Below the pieces are notes generated by a model that was not told the origin of the DNA, did not search any database, and saw only the letters and a program-made list of their open reading frames with translations. From Brenneria izadpanahii (GTDB taxonomy: Bacteria; Pseudomonadota; Gammaproteobacteria; Enterobacterales; Enterobacteriaceae), in the NCBI RefSeq assembly GCF_017569925.1, contig NZ_CP050854.1:4464001-4528000 (forward strand): DNA of 64,000 nt. Direction: 5' to 3'. The first letter of the stretch is position 1; the number at the start of each line of letters is the position of its first letter. The translations under genes were made by a program, and so were the position numbers. Of this stretch, positions 1 to 8,781 are shown piece after piece.

Positions 1-250
1 AATCTTACGTTAAGTCGTAGATGAAGGAATAGATTCAAACCGCCTATTCTAACGGATTAAGCGCCGGGTTTATATACCCCTCAGCTTGTTGGCAAAGCGG
101 TTTATTCTCGTCATGGCCGCGGCTTCCCGCCTGCGCGCGCAGGCATCTCAAACAACCGCGTTGTTTGGTGAGACAGCGCCCCGTTTACCGCCGCGGGGCG
201 AGGCGCCGTCTCACGATGATTTCCCAGGTTTTTTACCCTTCGCCTTTCCC
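1..250. other. intergenic stretch downstream of recJ
   Basis: No convincing gene. Two inverted repeats are visible: a perfect 16-bp GC palindrome at 129-144, and an imperfect stem-loop at about 146-173 with arms tctc/gaga and aacaac/gttgtt. Either could serve as a transcription end signal for recJ on the minus strand, but neither has a clear T-run. In E. coli prfB follows recJ; here it would lie left of the window. Confidence 0.4.
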
Positions 251-1999
251 TTATAGCGGCCATAAATGCTGGATCAGCAATTGCACCGAACGTTTGCCGC
301 GATACTCATTCACATCCAGCTTGTACGCCAGTTCCGCTTCCCGCACGCTGCTGTCGGGCCATAGCAGCGTATCCACATTAAACGCGATGCCATCCAGCAG
401 CGGGCCGCCGTTTATTGGCTCGACCATCACTTTCAAATGGCGCTCGCCCACCAATTTCTGTTGCAGAATACGGAAACGGCCATCGAATGTCGGCTCAGGG
501 AAAGACTGTCCCCACGGCCCCGCATCACGCAGCATTTCCGCCGTGGATAGACACATTTCGGGCTGCGCCAGTTCGCCGTCCGACCAGATAACCCCCTCCA
601 GTTGAGACGCGTCCAGCCACTCGCCCACCAGTTCGCCAAAACGCAAGCGAAACTCATCAAACTGATTTTCCATCAGCGAAAGCCCCGCCGCCATGGCATG
701 GCCGCCGAATTTCAGCATCAATCCCGGATACAGCGTATCCAGCCGCTCCAGCGCATCACGCAGATGCAATCCGGCGATCGAACGCCCGGACCCTTTCAGA
801 ATGCCGTCGCCCGCGGGGGCGAAAGCGATCACCGGACGATGAAAACGCTCTTTAATCCGCGACGCCAGAATACCCACCACGCCCTGGTGCCATTCCGGGT
901 GGTACATCGCCAACCCATAGGGCAATTCGTCACGGCTGCGCTCCAACGTTTCGCACAGGCGCAGCGCTTCGACCTGCATCCCCTGCTCAATTTCACGACG
1001 CGTTTGGTTCAGCGCATCCAGATCGCTCGCCAGCATACGCGCCTGCGTGATGTCGTCGCTCAGCAGCAGCGCCACGCCAATCGACATATCGTCAAGCCGT
1101 CCGGCCGCATTGAGCCGCGGCCCAAGCGCGAAGCCGAGATCGCTGGCGACCAGTTGGCCGGCATCACGATTAGCGACTTCCAGCAGCGCGCGAATGCCGG
1201 GACGGCACTTCCCGGCGCGAATGCGGCTCAGCCCCTGCGCCACCAGAATGCGGTTGTTGGCGTCCAACGGCACCACGTCCGCCACCGTACCCAGCGCCAC
1301 CAGATCCAGCAACTCGGCCAGATTGGGTTCGGTCAGCATGTTTTGACTAAACCAGCCGCTTTCACGCAGCCGCGCCCGCAACGCCATCATCAGATAAAAG
1401 GCAACCCCGACGCCCGCCAGCGATTTCGACGAAAAAGCGCAGTCGATCAGGTTGGGGTTAATCATGGCGTCGGCGGCGGGCAGCGTTTCCCCCGGCAAAT
1501 GGTGGTCGGTAACCAGTACCGCGATACCGCGCCGGTGCGCTTCATCCACCCCGGCGTGGGAAGAAATGCCGTTATCCACCGTGACGATGACTTCGGCCCC
1601 CAGCGCCGCCGCCTGCGCCACTACCTCCGGGCTTAGCCCGTAGCCGTCATCAAAGCGGTTCGGCACCAGATAATTGACGTTAACGCCGCCCATACTGCGC
1701 AGCGCCAGCACCGTCAGCGCGGTGCTGGTTGCGCCGTCGGCGTCAAAATCGCCGACAATGACAATACGGCGCCGATCCGCCAATACCTGTTGCAGAAAAT
1801 CGACGGCCCGATCGATACCATTCAGCAGCCGGTAATCCAGTAAGCCGCGCAGGCTGCGTTCCAGTTCCTCCGCGCCTTTGATGCCGCGTTGCGCGTACAG
1901 ACGGCGCAACAGCGGCGGCATCGTCATAGGTAAATCAATATCTTCCGCCAGCGGACGCCGGCGGAGCTGAGTTATCAATTCCACGGCGTCATCAACCAC
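251..1999 (-). CDS. recJ: single-stranded-DNA-specific exonuclease RecJ
   Basis: RecJ is the 5'-to-3' single-strand DNA exonuclease of RecF-pathway recombination, mismatch repair and base-excision repair. The DHH phosphoesterase signature is visible as GDFDADGATSTAL and VTDHHLPGE in the first third, and the DHHA1-type GGHAMAAGLS motif lies in the last third. The protein is 582 aa from a GTG at 1999, overlapping the end of dsbC by 8 bp. An alternative GTG at 1984 gives 577 aa beginning MELITQLRRRP, which aligns exactly with the E. coli N-terminus and may be the true start. The gene is last in a dsbC-recJ transcription unit, the conserved enterobacterial order. Confidence 0.97.
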   Translation of the reverse strand: MVDDAVELITQLRRRPLAEDIDLPMTMPPLLRRLYAQRGIKGAEELERSLRGLLDYRLLNGIDRAVDFLQQVLADRRRIVIVGDFDADGATSTALTVLALRSMGGVNVNYLVPNRFDDGYGLSPEVVAQAAALGAEVIVTVDNGISSHAGVDEAHRRGIAVLVTDHHLPGETLPAADAMINPNLIDCAFSSKSLAGVGVAFYLMMALRARLRESGWFSQNMLTEPNLAELLDLVALGTVADVVPLDANNRILVAQGLSRIRAGKCRPGIRALLEVANRDAGQLVASDLGFALGPRLNAAGRLDDMSIGVALLLSDDITQARMLASDLDALNQTRREIEQGMQVEALRLCETLERSRDELPYGLAMYHPEWHQGVVGILASRIKERFHRPVIAFAPAGDGILKGSGRSIAGLHLRDALERLDTLYPGLMLKFGGHAMAAGLSLMENQFDEFRLRFGELVGEWLDASQLEGVIWSDGELAQPEMCLSTAEMLRDAGPWGQSFPEPTFDGRFRILQQKLVGERHLKVMVEPINGGPLLDGIAFNVDTLLWPDSSVREAELAYKLDVNEYRGKRSVQLLIQHLWPL

Positions 2000-2708
2000 C
2001 CGTCTTCATCGACGCCTTGTGCGCATTCAACATCGCCAACATCTCTTTCGGCTCCTGATAACCAGGCACCACCATACCATCCTCCAACACAATCGCCGGA
2101 GTTCCCTTAACGCCGAACTGAATGCCAAGCTGATAATGGGCATCAACGTTGATTTTGCAGGTCGCCGGCGATATTTCATCGCCTTTCATGGCGTCATCAA
2201 ACGCCTTGTTGCGGTTGGCGACGCACCAGATAGACTGCATATCCTTCTCTGTCTGAGAATTCGGCCCCTGACGCGGAAACGCCAGATAGCGCACGGTAAT
2301 GCCCAGCGCATTGTAGTCTTTCATCTGCTCATGCAGCTTCTGGCAGTAGCCGCAGGTGATATCGGTAAACACGGTGATGACGTACTTTTCCTGCTCGGCC
2401 TTATAGACAATCATCTGATCCTGCAACGCCTCCATTTTCCCTTTCAGGATCTGGTTCGTCACGTTTACCGGCACGTTGCCGCTAATGTCGTACAACGGCC
2501 CCTGGATAAGATGCTTGCCGTCTTCGCTGATATAAAATACGCCGCTGTCCGTCAGCACGGTTTTCATGCCGGCAAGCGGTGCGGGTTGAACCTCAGCATC
2601 CTGCATCCCCAGGCGGGCCATCGTTTGTTTGATCGCCGCATCATCGGCATGCGCGAAGCCAGCCGCCGTTGCCGCCAAGAGAGAAAGCAGTAGTAACCTT
2701 TTTTTCAT
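1992..2708 (-). CDS. dsbC: periplasmic thiol:disulfide isomerase DsbC
   Basis: DsbC is a homodimeric periplasmic disulfide isomerase and chaperone, kept reduced by DsbD. The 238-aa product has a signal peptide (MKKRLLLL... ending AHA-DD at about residue 21), an N-terminal dimerisation region, and a thioredoxin fold with the redox motif CGYC in DITCGYCQKLHEQM. A second Cys pair characteristic of DsbC lies at SIWCVANR and ATCKINV. The gene follows xerD by about 84 bp and overlaps recJ, as in E. coli. Confidence 0.97.
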   Translation of the reverse strand: MKKRLLLLSLLAATAAGFAHADDAAIKQTMARLGMQDAEVQPAPLAGMKTVLTDSGVFYISEDGKHLIQGPLYDISGNVPVNVTNQILKGKMEALQDQMIVYKAEQEKYVITVFTDITCGYCQKLHEQMKDYNALGITVRYLAFPRQGPNSQTEKDMQSIWCVANRNKAFDDAMKGDEISPATCKINVDAHYQLGIQFGVKGTPAIVLEDGMVVPGYQEPKEMLAMLNAHKASMKTGG

Positions 2709-2792
2709 TTCATCAATCCTGTTTCGGTAAATACGCCGTGGTAATCCGCTGGTGATCGGCCGATTGCAGCCAATCAGTAATGAATCAATTCG

Positions 2793-3692
2793 TTACGCCC
2801 GTGGGTGATGGCGTTGATGAAGCTGTTTCAAGCGTTCCGTCGCCACATGGGTATAAATCTGCGTGGTGGAAAGATCGCTGTGCCCCAGCAACATCTGTAC
2901 GACGCGCAAATCCGCGCCGTGGTTCAATAAATGGGTGGCGAATGCGTGACGCAGCACGTGGGGAGACAATTTTTCGCTATCGATTGACGCCAGAATCGCA
3001 TAGTGCTTGATGCGATGCCAGAAAGTCTGGCGCGTCATCTGCTGCGCGCGGTTACTGGGGAACAGCACATCCAGCGTTTGCCCGTTGAGCAGCCACGGCC
3101 GCCCGTATTCCAGATACTGTTCAATCCAGTACACCGCCTCTTCGCCCAGCGGCACCAGACGTTCCTTATTCCCTTTCCCGATCACCCGCACCACGCCCTG
3201 CCGCAGACTGACATCGCTAAGCGTCAGCCCCACCAGTTCAGAGACGCGCAGCCCGGTGGCATACAATACCTCAAGCATGGCTTTATCGCGCAATTCCAGC
3301 GGTTGATCAACACTGGGCGCATTGAGCAGCGCGTCGACCTGAGCTTCGCTCAAATCTTTCGGCAGACGCTGCGGCAGCTTCGGGGAAGACAACGCGGCGC
3401 TGGGATCGTCGCTGCGGATCTTTTCCCGGTAAAGATATTGGAACAAGCGGCGCATGGCGCTCAGCAACCGCGCGGAGCTGGTCGCCTTGTAGCCGCCCTC
3501 AATTCGTTCAGCCAGGAAAGACTGTAGATCGACGGCCTGCGCCCGCAGCAGATCGCAATCGTGATGCGCCAACCACTCGGCCAGAGAACGTAAATCCAGC
3601 CGGTAAGAAGCCAGCGTATTTTCCGCCAGATTGCGCTCCAGCCACAGTGCATCCAGAAACTGCTCGATAAATGCCTGATCCTGCGCGTGCAT
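2793..3692 (-). CDS. xerD: tyrosine recombinase XerD
   Basis: XerD acts with XerC at dif to resolve chromosome dimers under FtsK control. The N-terminal SAM-like core-binding domain is followed by the catalytic domain, in which the residues are recognisable: Arg in ATGLRVSEL, Lys in VIGKGNKERL, His and Arg in HVLRHAFATH, His in LLGHSDL, and the nucleophilic Tyr in QIYTHV near the C-terminus. I chose the ATG at 3692 (299 aa; E. coli 298) because AGAGGA sits 7 nt upstream. A GTG at 3710 would add six residues but has no ribosome binding site. In E. coli fldB is the divergent neighbour; here that junction is split by an inserted cassette. Confidence 0.97.
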   Translation of the reverse strand: MHAQDQAFIEQFLDALWLERNLAENTLASYRLDLRSLAEWLAHHDCDLLRAQAVDLQSFLAERIEGGYKATSSARLLSAMRRLFQYLYREKIRSDDPSAALSSPKLPQRLPKDLSEAQVDALLNAPSVDQPLELRDKAMLEVLYATGLRVSELVGLTLSDVSLRQGVVRVIGKGNKERLVPLGEEAVYWIEQYLEYGRPWLLNGQTLDVLFPSNRAQQMTRQTFWHRIKHYAILASIDSEKLSPHVLRHAFATHLLNHGADLRVVQMLLGHSDLSTTQIYTHVATERLKQLHQRHHPRA

Positions 3693-4070
3693 CGCGGTAT
3701 CCTCTTTCACATGAGCGCCTATTATGCCTGAACGACTCGTAAACCAGCTAACGTCGTCACATCCGTCATTTTTCCAAGACGGACGAGCAGAATGTCAAAA
3801 TGCAGCCATATCGCTGCAAATTGAAAGATGATGGGTATCATAATCGCAGAAATTGCCAGATCTCACATATTCCGCCATTTCTCACCTCGTCATAACATTC
3901 TCCGGTATAAACATCATACGATAAGATTATATTTTACATATGCCGCATATGCCGGAATAGCCTCCAGATGCAGGTTTTCTCCGGGTTATCCCCCTACTGA
4001 ATCCCCGTTGAAAAGCGCTTTTCTCTATGCATAGAATAGTCGTTCGTGTTGTTAAAAAAGATGAATCACC
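3693..4070. other. intergenic region xerD / yhjE
   Basis: About 380 bp, AT-rich in its right half, between divergent xerD and yhjE. It must contain both promoters, but I could not assign them. It carries a short piece of a dispersed repeat (3802-3843, listed separately) and a CATATG-centred palindromic stretch near 3938-3953. No gene is supported. Confidence 0.4.
3802..3843. repeat. fragment of dispersed repeat shared with 56628-56670
   Basis: The segment reads GCAGCC..., then TTGAAAGATGATGGGTAT. The end of the multi-hairpin repeat left of the sugar island (56628-56670) reads GCAGCC...TTTGAAAGATGAAGGGTAT. The match covers about 40 bp with a few changes, so this looks like one end of the same repeat family. 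Confidence 0.55.
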
Positions 4071-5393
4071 ATGCAAGCTACCATCACTCCCACCATCGAT
4101 GTAGAGGCGGACTCGCCGCCGGTAAATTCCAGAAGTAAAGTCATTATTGCCTCTCTGGTGGGAACCGCTATTGAATTTTTTGATTTTTATATTTATGCCA
4201 CTGCCGCAGTGCTGGTATTTCCTCACATTTTCTTCCCGCAGGGCGATCCGGCGGCGGCGACGCTACAGTCGCTAGCCACCTTTGCCATCGCCTTCATCGC
4301 GCGCCCAATCGGTTCAGCGCTATTCGGACACTTCGGCGACCGCGTCGGCCGTAAAGTTACGCTGGTGGCGTCCCTGCTCACCATGGGGATTTCCACGGTG
4401 GTGATCGGCCTATTGCCCAGCTATGAAACCATCGGCATCTTCGCGCCGATGCTGCTGGCGCTGGCCCGTTTCGGCCAGGGTCTGGGCCTGGGCGGCGAAT
4501 GGGGCGGCGCGGCGCTGCTGGCTACCGAAAACGCGCCGGCCCACAAGCGCGCGTTATACGGTTCCTTCCCTCAGCTTGGCGCGCCGATTGGCTTCTTCTT
4601 TGCCAACGGCACCTTCCTGCTGCTCTCCTGGTTGCTGACCGACGAGCAATTCATGCAGTGGGGCTGGCGCGTACCGTTTATTTTCTCCGCCGTGCTGGTA
4701 TTGATCGGCCTGTACGTGCGCGTATCCCTGCACGAAACGCCGGTATTCGCCAAAGTCGCCAAAGCGGGCAAACAGGTGCGCGTGCCGATCGGCACCCTGT
4801 TCAGCAAACACTTGAAAGCCACCATTCTGGGTACTTTCATCATGCTGGCGACGTACACGCTGTTCTACATCATGACCGTCTACTCGATGACGTACGGCAC
4901 CACGCCCGCGCCGAGAGGGCTGGGCTTCTCCCGCAATACGTTCCTGTGGATGCTGATGATCGCCGTCATTGCTTTCGCCATCATCATTCCGCTGGCGGGC
5001 TATCTGGCGGATATCTTCGGACGGCGCAGAACCATGATTGTCGTCACCTGCCTGATGCTGGTATTCGCCATGGTGTTTCCATCCATGCTCGGTTCCGGCA
5101 GTCCGGTCATCGTTATGGCCTTCCTGATTTGCGGCATGGGTATGATGGGGCTGACTTTCGGGCCGATGGGCGCGCTGCTGCCGGAACTGTTCCCGACGGA
5201 AGTCCGTTATACCGGGGCATCGTTCTCCTATAATGTGTCATCCATTCTAGGCGCCTCCGTCGCTCCTTATATCGCCACCTGGCTGACGGTGACTTACGGT
5301 CTGTTCTATGTGGGGATCTATCTGGCGGCGATGGCGTCGCTGACGCTGCTGGCACTGCTGTTGAGTAAAGAAACCCGTCATCAGTCTCTCTGA
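4071..5393 (+). CDS. yhjE: MFS metabolite:proton symporter, YhjE type
   Basis: A 440-aa, 12-TM inner-membrane transporter of the metabolite:H+ symporter family of MFS, which includes ProP, ShiA and KgtP. Length and sequence match E. coli YhjE very closely: it begins MQAT and ends KETRHQSL, with near-identical blocks such as GTAIEFFDFYIYATAAV and ARFGQGLGLGGEWGGA. The MFS motif GDRVGRK follows TM2. The YhjE substrate is not established. In E. coli the gene is elsewhere; here it sits in the cassette that separates xerD from fldB. The ribosome binding site is weak. Confidence 0.9.
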   Translation: MQATITPTIDVEADSPPVNSRSKVIIASLVGTAIEFFDFYIYATAAVLVFPHIFFPQGDPAAATLQSLATFAIAFIARPIGSALFGHFGDRVGRKVTLVASLLTMGISTVVIGLLPSYETIGIFAPMLLALARFGQGLGLGGEWGGAALLATENAPAHKRALYGSFPQLGAPIGFFFANGTFLLLSWLLTDEQFMQWGWRVPFIFSAVLVLIGLYVRVSLHETPVFAKVAKAGKQVRVPIGTLFSKHLKATILGTFIMLATYTLFYIMTVYSMTYGTTPAPRGLGFSRNTFLWMLMIAVIAFAIIIPLAGYLADIFGRRRTMIVVTCLMLVFAMVFPSMLGSGSPVIVMAFLICGMGMMGLTFGPMGALLPELFPTEVRYTGASFSYNVSSILGASVAPYIATWLTVTYGLFYVGIYLAAMASLTLLALLLSKETRHQSL

Positions 5394-5481
5394 TTGGCGC
5401 TGTCGTGAAAGCCGCACGGCTTTCACGATGCCAACCACCAACCAGTCGCCTGCTATAAGAAACGTTTTTTTATGTAGGCAT

Positions 5482-5952
5482 TCATCTGACTATATGCACG
5501 CGGGGTTCATAAGGGACGATCTCTCCGTCCGGTTGCTGTTTGTACAATTGGCTGGGTGTTTTAAGCGTAATATCTCCTTTGCCATTGTCGTCTATAGCGA
5601 AAACAAGTTGTTTTTCAATGCAGTTTTTCTCTGTCTGCATATCCTCAAAACACAGACGGTCGTATTCACTTTCCTTGTAACCCCCGCTGAAATCCCAGAA
5701 GGTGATATTGAAGGAACCATAAGACGAGCGTTTGGGGATAGCGTATTTTTCTTTCAGCATTTCCTTATTCTTCAGCCACCATTCGATCTTTCCCCGGTTG
5801 GTCAGCGGAAAGTTCAGCACCAATACATGACTGAAATGCTGCTTCTGATGAATCGCCACGATTTTTACCGGCTGGGAAAGCCAGATAATACCGTAGACGG
5901 CGGCCAGCACGGCCAAAACGGCAATCACACGCTTTTTCGATAAAATCATCAT
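5482..5952 (-). CDS. DUF943 family membrane-anchored protein, copy A
   Basis: A 156-aa protein with one N-terminal TM segment (about residues 8-26, ending IIWLSQPVKIV) and a roughly 125-residue domain presumably outside the cytoplasm. It matches the enterobacterial DUF943 family, whose function is unknown. It is the most distal of three tandem paralogues. A 101-nt stretch (5549-5649) is identical to 6148-6248 in copy B, so the duplication is recent. Copies A and B share the C-terminus PYEPRVHIVR. Each copy is directly preceded by the end, or the remnant of the end, of a DUF3289 reading frame. A role as an immunity protein to the DUF3289 product is my inference, not established. Confidence 0.8.
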   Translation of the reverse strand: MMILSKKRVIAVLAVLAAVYGIIWLSQPVKIVAIHQKQHFSHVLVLNFPLTNRGKIEWWLKNKEMLKEKYAIPKRSSYGSFNITFWDFSGGYKESEYDRLCFEDMQTEKNCIEKQLVFAIDDNGKGDITLKTPSQLYKQQPDGEIVPYEPRVHIVR

Positions 5953-6058
5953 TTACCCCATCCCTGGTAATTTCCATCTCGGTGATACGGCCGGTCTCGG
6001 TGACAAACGCCCGGCCGCACAATACCAGTCTGAAGCCGCCTTTCACCACTGGCGGCAA
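5950..6058 (-). pseudogene. remnant of DUF3289 gene 3' end (1)
   Basis: The reverse strand reads ...FRLVLCGRAFVTETG, then RITEMEITR. It corresponds to the last about 30 residues of the intact DUF3289 protein (FRIWFVLQHYG ... EVEITEMGGK). Near the end one G is missing relative to the intact gene (GGGG for GGGGG), which breaks the final codons. No start or body is present. It lies immediately before DUF943 copy A. Confidence 0.65.
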
Positions 6059-6080
6059 GCCTCATTCCTTATGCCGACAT

Positions 6081-6551
6081 TCATCTGACTATATGCACGC
6101 GGGGTTCATAAGGGACGATTTTCCCGTCCGGTTGCTGTATGTACCACTGGCTGGGTGTTTTAAGCGTAATATCTCCTTTGCCATTGTCGTCTATAGCGAA
6201 AACAAGTTGTTTTTCAATGCAGTTTTTCTCTGTCTGCATATCCTCAAAGCACAGACGGTCGTATTCATTTTCCTTGTAACCCTCGCCAAAGTCCCAGAAA
6301 GTGATATTGAAAGAACCATAAGACGAGCGTTTGGGGATAGCGTATTTCTCTTGCAGCATTTCCCTATTCTTCAGCCACCAGTCGATTTTGCCCCGGTTGG
6401 TCAGCGGAAAGTTCAGCACCAGCACATGGCTGAAATCACTGCGTTGATGAATCGCCACAATCTTCACCGGTCGGGAAAGCCAGATAATACCGTAGACGGC
6501 GGCCAACACGGTCAAAACGGCAGCCATACGCTTTCTCGATAAAATCTTCAT
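6081..6551 (-). CDS. DUF943 family membrane-anchored protein, copy B
   Basis: A 156-aa DUF943 paralogue with an N-terminal TM segment and the conserved core FSHVLVLNFPLTNRGK...WWLKN, YAIPKRSSYGSF and a Cys pair around RLCFEDMQTEKNC. I chose the ATG at 6551 (MKILSRKR), which aligns with the starts of copies A and C and overlaps the stop of the preceding tail remnant as TAATG. An ATG three codons upstream is possible. The function is unknown. Confidence 0.8.
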   Translation of the reverse strand: MKILSRKRMAAVLTVLAAVYGIIWLSRPVKIVAIHQRSDFSHVLVLNFPLTNRGKIDWWLKNREMLQEKYAIPKRSSYGSFNITFWDFGEGYKENEYDRLCFEDMQTEKNCIEKQLVFAIDDNGKGDITLKTPSQWYIQQPDGKIVPYEPRVHIVR

Positions 6552-6604
6552 TACGCCCATTCCCTGGTAATTTCCAGCTCAGTGATAAACGGCGGTTTGT
6601 CAGC
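6551..6604 (-). pseudogene. remnant of DUF3289 gene 3' end (2)
   Basis: The reverse strand encodes ADKPPFITELEITREWA then a stop, matching the last residues of the intact DUF3289 protein (AQKPFISEMETEVEITEMGGK). The stop overlaps the start of DUF943 copy B (TAATG), as the intact pair overlaps by ATGA. Only the tail remains. Confidence 0.65.
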
Positions 6605-6624
6605 ATCATTCCTTATGCTGACAT

Positions 6625-7095
6625 TCATCTGACTTCCATTTGAAAATCAAAAGGGACAATCTTCCCGTCTGGTTCCTGTTTGTATAGCTGGGTAGATGTC
6701 TTGAGAAGGATACTGCCCTTTCCGTTATCATCTATAGAGAAAAGAGGAGGTTTTTCAACGCAGTTTTTCTCTGTCTGCATATCCTCAAAGCATCGGCGAT
6801 CGTATTTACCCGCTTCTTTATATCCTTCGCCGAAGTCCCAAAAGGTGATGGTGAAGGAGCCATAAGACGAACGTTTGGGGATAGCGTATTTCTCTTGCAG
6901 CATTTCCCTATTCTTCAACCACCAGTCGACCTTTCCCCGGTTGGTCAGCGGGAAATTCAGCACCAGCACATGGCTGAAATCACTGCGTTGATGAATCGCC
7001 ACAATCTTCACCGGTCGGGAAAGCCAGATAATACCGTAGACGACGGCCAGCAAGGCCAAAACAGCAGCCACACGCTTTTTCGACAAAATCCTCAT
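6625..7095 (-). CDS. DUF943 family membrane-anchored protein, copy C
   Basis: The third 156-aa DUF943 paralogue, proximal to the intact DUF3289 gene. It overlaps that gene by 4 nt (ATGA), which implies translational coupling. It has the same architecture (TM at about residues 8-26, then the conserved domain) but a diverged C-terminus (PFDFQMEVR rather than PYEPRVHIVR) and changes around residues 105-130. It is therefore the most likely cognate partner of the intact DUF3289 protein. The function is unknown. Confidence 0.8.
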   Translation of the reverse strand: MRILSKKRVAAVLALLAVVYGIIWLSRPVKIVAIHQRSDFSHVLVLNFPLTNRGKVDWWLKNREMLQEKYAIPKRSSYGSFTITFWDFGEGYKEAGKYDRRCFEDMQTEKNCVEKPPLFSIDDNGKGSILLKTSTQLYKQEPDGKIVPFDFQMEVR

Positions 7096-7952
7096 TTACC
7101 CCCCATCTCAGTAATTTCCACCTCGGTTTCCATCTCGCTGATAAATGGCTTCTGTGCCAGCGGGCCATAGTGTTGCAGAACAAACCAGATGCGAAAGAAG
7201 CGAATCTGGCGAAATGCCCACTTCAAAATATCCGTGTCATCCAGTCCGAAATGGTCCTGCACCCGGTAGTGGATCACCGCCCGGAAGCCGTTATCGCCAA
7301 TATACAGGGATTTCAGGGTGATATGGGCGGCCCAGATATCATGGACGGTGATGCCCATACCGTTCACGCTGTCAATCGGTCTGTTAAACTTCGGCAATAT
7401 GCTATTCATTATCGCTTCTTTGATTTTTCTTTCTGCCGCTGCCGGAAACAGTTTATTTTTCCAGTCAATATTTTGAAATAGAGACGCCTTGATATTGAGT
7501 ACCGTGCTGTCTTTCGACAAATCGCCGACAAGCTGTTCTCTCAGCGCCTGATCAAGCAGCGGGCTGCGAAAGGTCGCGCCGTAGCCGTACCGCATATGGT
7601 CGATCATCTGATGGATCAGGGGCGAGTACGGGCCGTGCATGGCGAAAGGCCATGCGAGATCGTGAAATTCGGCAAACAGGCGGTTCAGGCATTCTTCTGT
7701 GGAGAGGTATCTAGTGTTTGGCCTGCGGCCCAACTCATACGGGTAAGTCCATCCGGGAGCCTCTATCTCGGCGCGCGTATAGGGATTAACCCGCGCAGAA
7801 ACGTCCGTGAGGCTGAAGATATTTTTGAGGGTGGCTTCGCTATGGTCGCCATAGCGCATGTCCGGCGCCTGATAGTCATCCATTTTATTCTGGCTTTCAA
7901 AAACGCGATGAGGAAAATGCAACGCGACAGGTCTTATCGTCGATTCAGTCAT
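7092..7952 (-). CDS. DUF3289 (YPO3983-like) family protein
   Basis: A 286-aa protein recognised by its N-terminal NKMDDYQAPDMRYGD motif and the HGPYSPLIHQMIDHMRYG block of the DUF3289/YPO3983 family of enterobacteria. The family is uncharacterised. There is no signal peptide and no clear TM segment. The C-terminal third ends EVEITEMGGK, and pieces of this tail recur before each downstream DUF943 copy. It is first in a four-unit array read on the minus strand, with an AAAAGGA ribosome binding site about 10 nt upstream. Co-occurrence with DUF943 genes and the tail-duplication pattern resemble effector/immunity loci, but toxicity is an inference. Confidence 0.8.
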   Translation of the reverse strand: MTESTIRPVALHFPHRVFESQNKMDDYQAPDMRYGDHSEATLKNIFSLTDVSARVNPYTRAEIEAPGWTYPYELGRRPNTRYLSTEECLNRLFAEFHDLAWPFAMHGPYSPLIHQMIDHMRYGYGATFRSPLLDQALREQLVGDLSKDSTVLNIKASLFQNIDWKNKLFPAAAERKIKEAIMNSILPKFNRPIDSVNGMGITVHDIWAAHITLKSLYIGDNGFRAVIHYRVQDHFGLDDTDILKWAFRQIRFFRIWFVLQHYGPLAQKPFISEMETEVEITEMGGK

Positions 7953-8250
7953 TATTCGTAAATCCTTTTACCCATGTGTGAAGAGCCATCGCCGCGCGGG
8001 CCATCTATTCCTTCCGTGTCCAACAATAATCACCCGCGCAGTTTACCCTCTATGTACAGCGGCGTCATTACCGGTACAAGCAATCAGAACAGACACAAGC
8101 CTGACTGGCGGATGCCATAACGATCGCGCTCAATGAAGACGCTTGATTTTACGCAACAAGGCGATCATGCTAACCGCTATGAAAAACCGTTCGCCGCAAT
8201 ACTTGTCAATGCATTGAATGGAATAGAATCATTGCTTTACGGAACACACG
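7953..8250. other. intergenic region between DUF3289 gene and fldB
   Basis: About 300 bp holding the divergent promoters. A possible fldB promoter is TTGTCA followed about 15 nt later by TAGAAT, near 8200-8230. I see no conserved small gene, repeat or hairpin. Confidence 0.3.
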
Positions 8251-8769
8251 ATGAAAATAGGTCTATTTTACGGTTCAAGCACCTGCTACACCGAAATGGC
8301 GGCGGAAAAAATCCGCGACATTTTGGGTGACGATCTGGTCGATCTGCACAACGTCAAGGATGTCGACCCGCAGCGGATGGAAGAGTACGAAATACTGATT
8401 CTGGGTATTCCGACCTGGGATTTTGGCGAGATCCAGGAAGACTGGGAGAATATCTGGGAACAGCTGCCCACCTTGGACCTAAAAGGTAAAATTGTGGCGC
8501 TGTACGGCATGGGCGACCAGTTGGGATACGGCGAATGGTTCCTTGATGCGCTGGGGATGCTGCACGACCAACTACTGCCGCTGGGCGTGAAATTCATCGG
8601 CTACTGGCCGACCGAAGGCTACGATTTCACCAGCCCGAAACCGCTGGCAGCCGACGGCAAACATTTTGTCGGACTGGCGCTGGATGAGGTCAATCAGTAC
8701 GATCTCAGCGACGAGCGTATCGAACAGTGGTGCGGGCAGATTTTGCAGGAAATGGAAGCGCTGCTGTAA
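8251..8769 (+). CDS. fldB: flavodoxin 2 (FldB)
   Basis: A 172-aa FMN-binding electron carrier. The N-terminal phosphate-binding loop is [15 protein letters not shown], followed by the flavin-contacting [11 protein letters not shown] and [13 protein letters not shown] loops, all nearly identical to E. coli FldB (173 aa). In E. coli it is SoxRS-induced and divergent from xerD. Here about 4.5 kb of inserted genes separate them. A stem-loop follows at 8782-8805. Confidence 0.96.
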   Translation: MKIGLFYGSSTCYTEMAAEKIRDILGDDLVDLHNVKDVDPQRMEEYEILILGIPTWDFGEIQEDWENIWEQLPTLDLKGKIVALYGMGDQLGYGEWFLDALGMLHDQLLPLGVKFIGYWPTEGYDFTSPKPLAADGKHFVGLALDEVNQYDLSDERIEQWCGQILQEMEALL

Positions 8770-8781
8770 AAACGCTCGCGC

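Noticed and set aside
602..1636. Long open frame on the plus strand opposite recJ
   Set aside because: It is antisense to a clearly conserved gene, with low-complexity His/Arg/Gln composition typical of a shadow frame in GC-rich DNA.
2793..3692. Phage or island integrase explaining nearby cassettes
   Set aside because: The protein is the housekeeping XerD, in conserved context with dsbC-recJ, not a mobile-element integrase.
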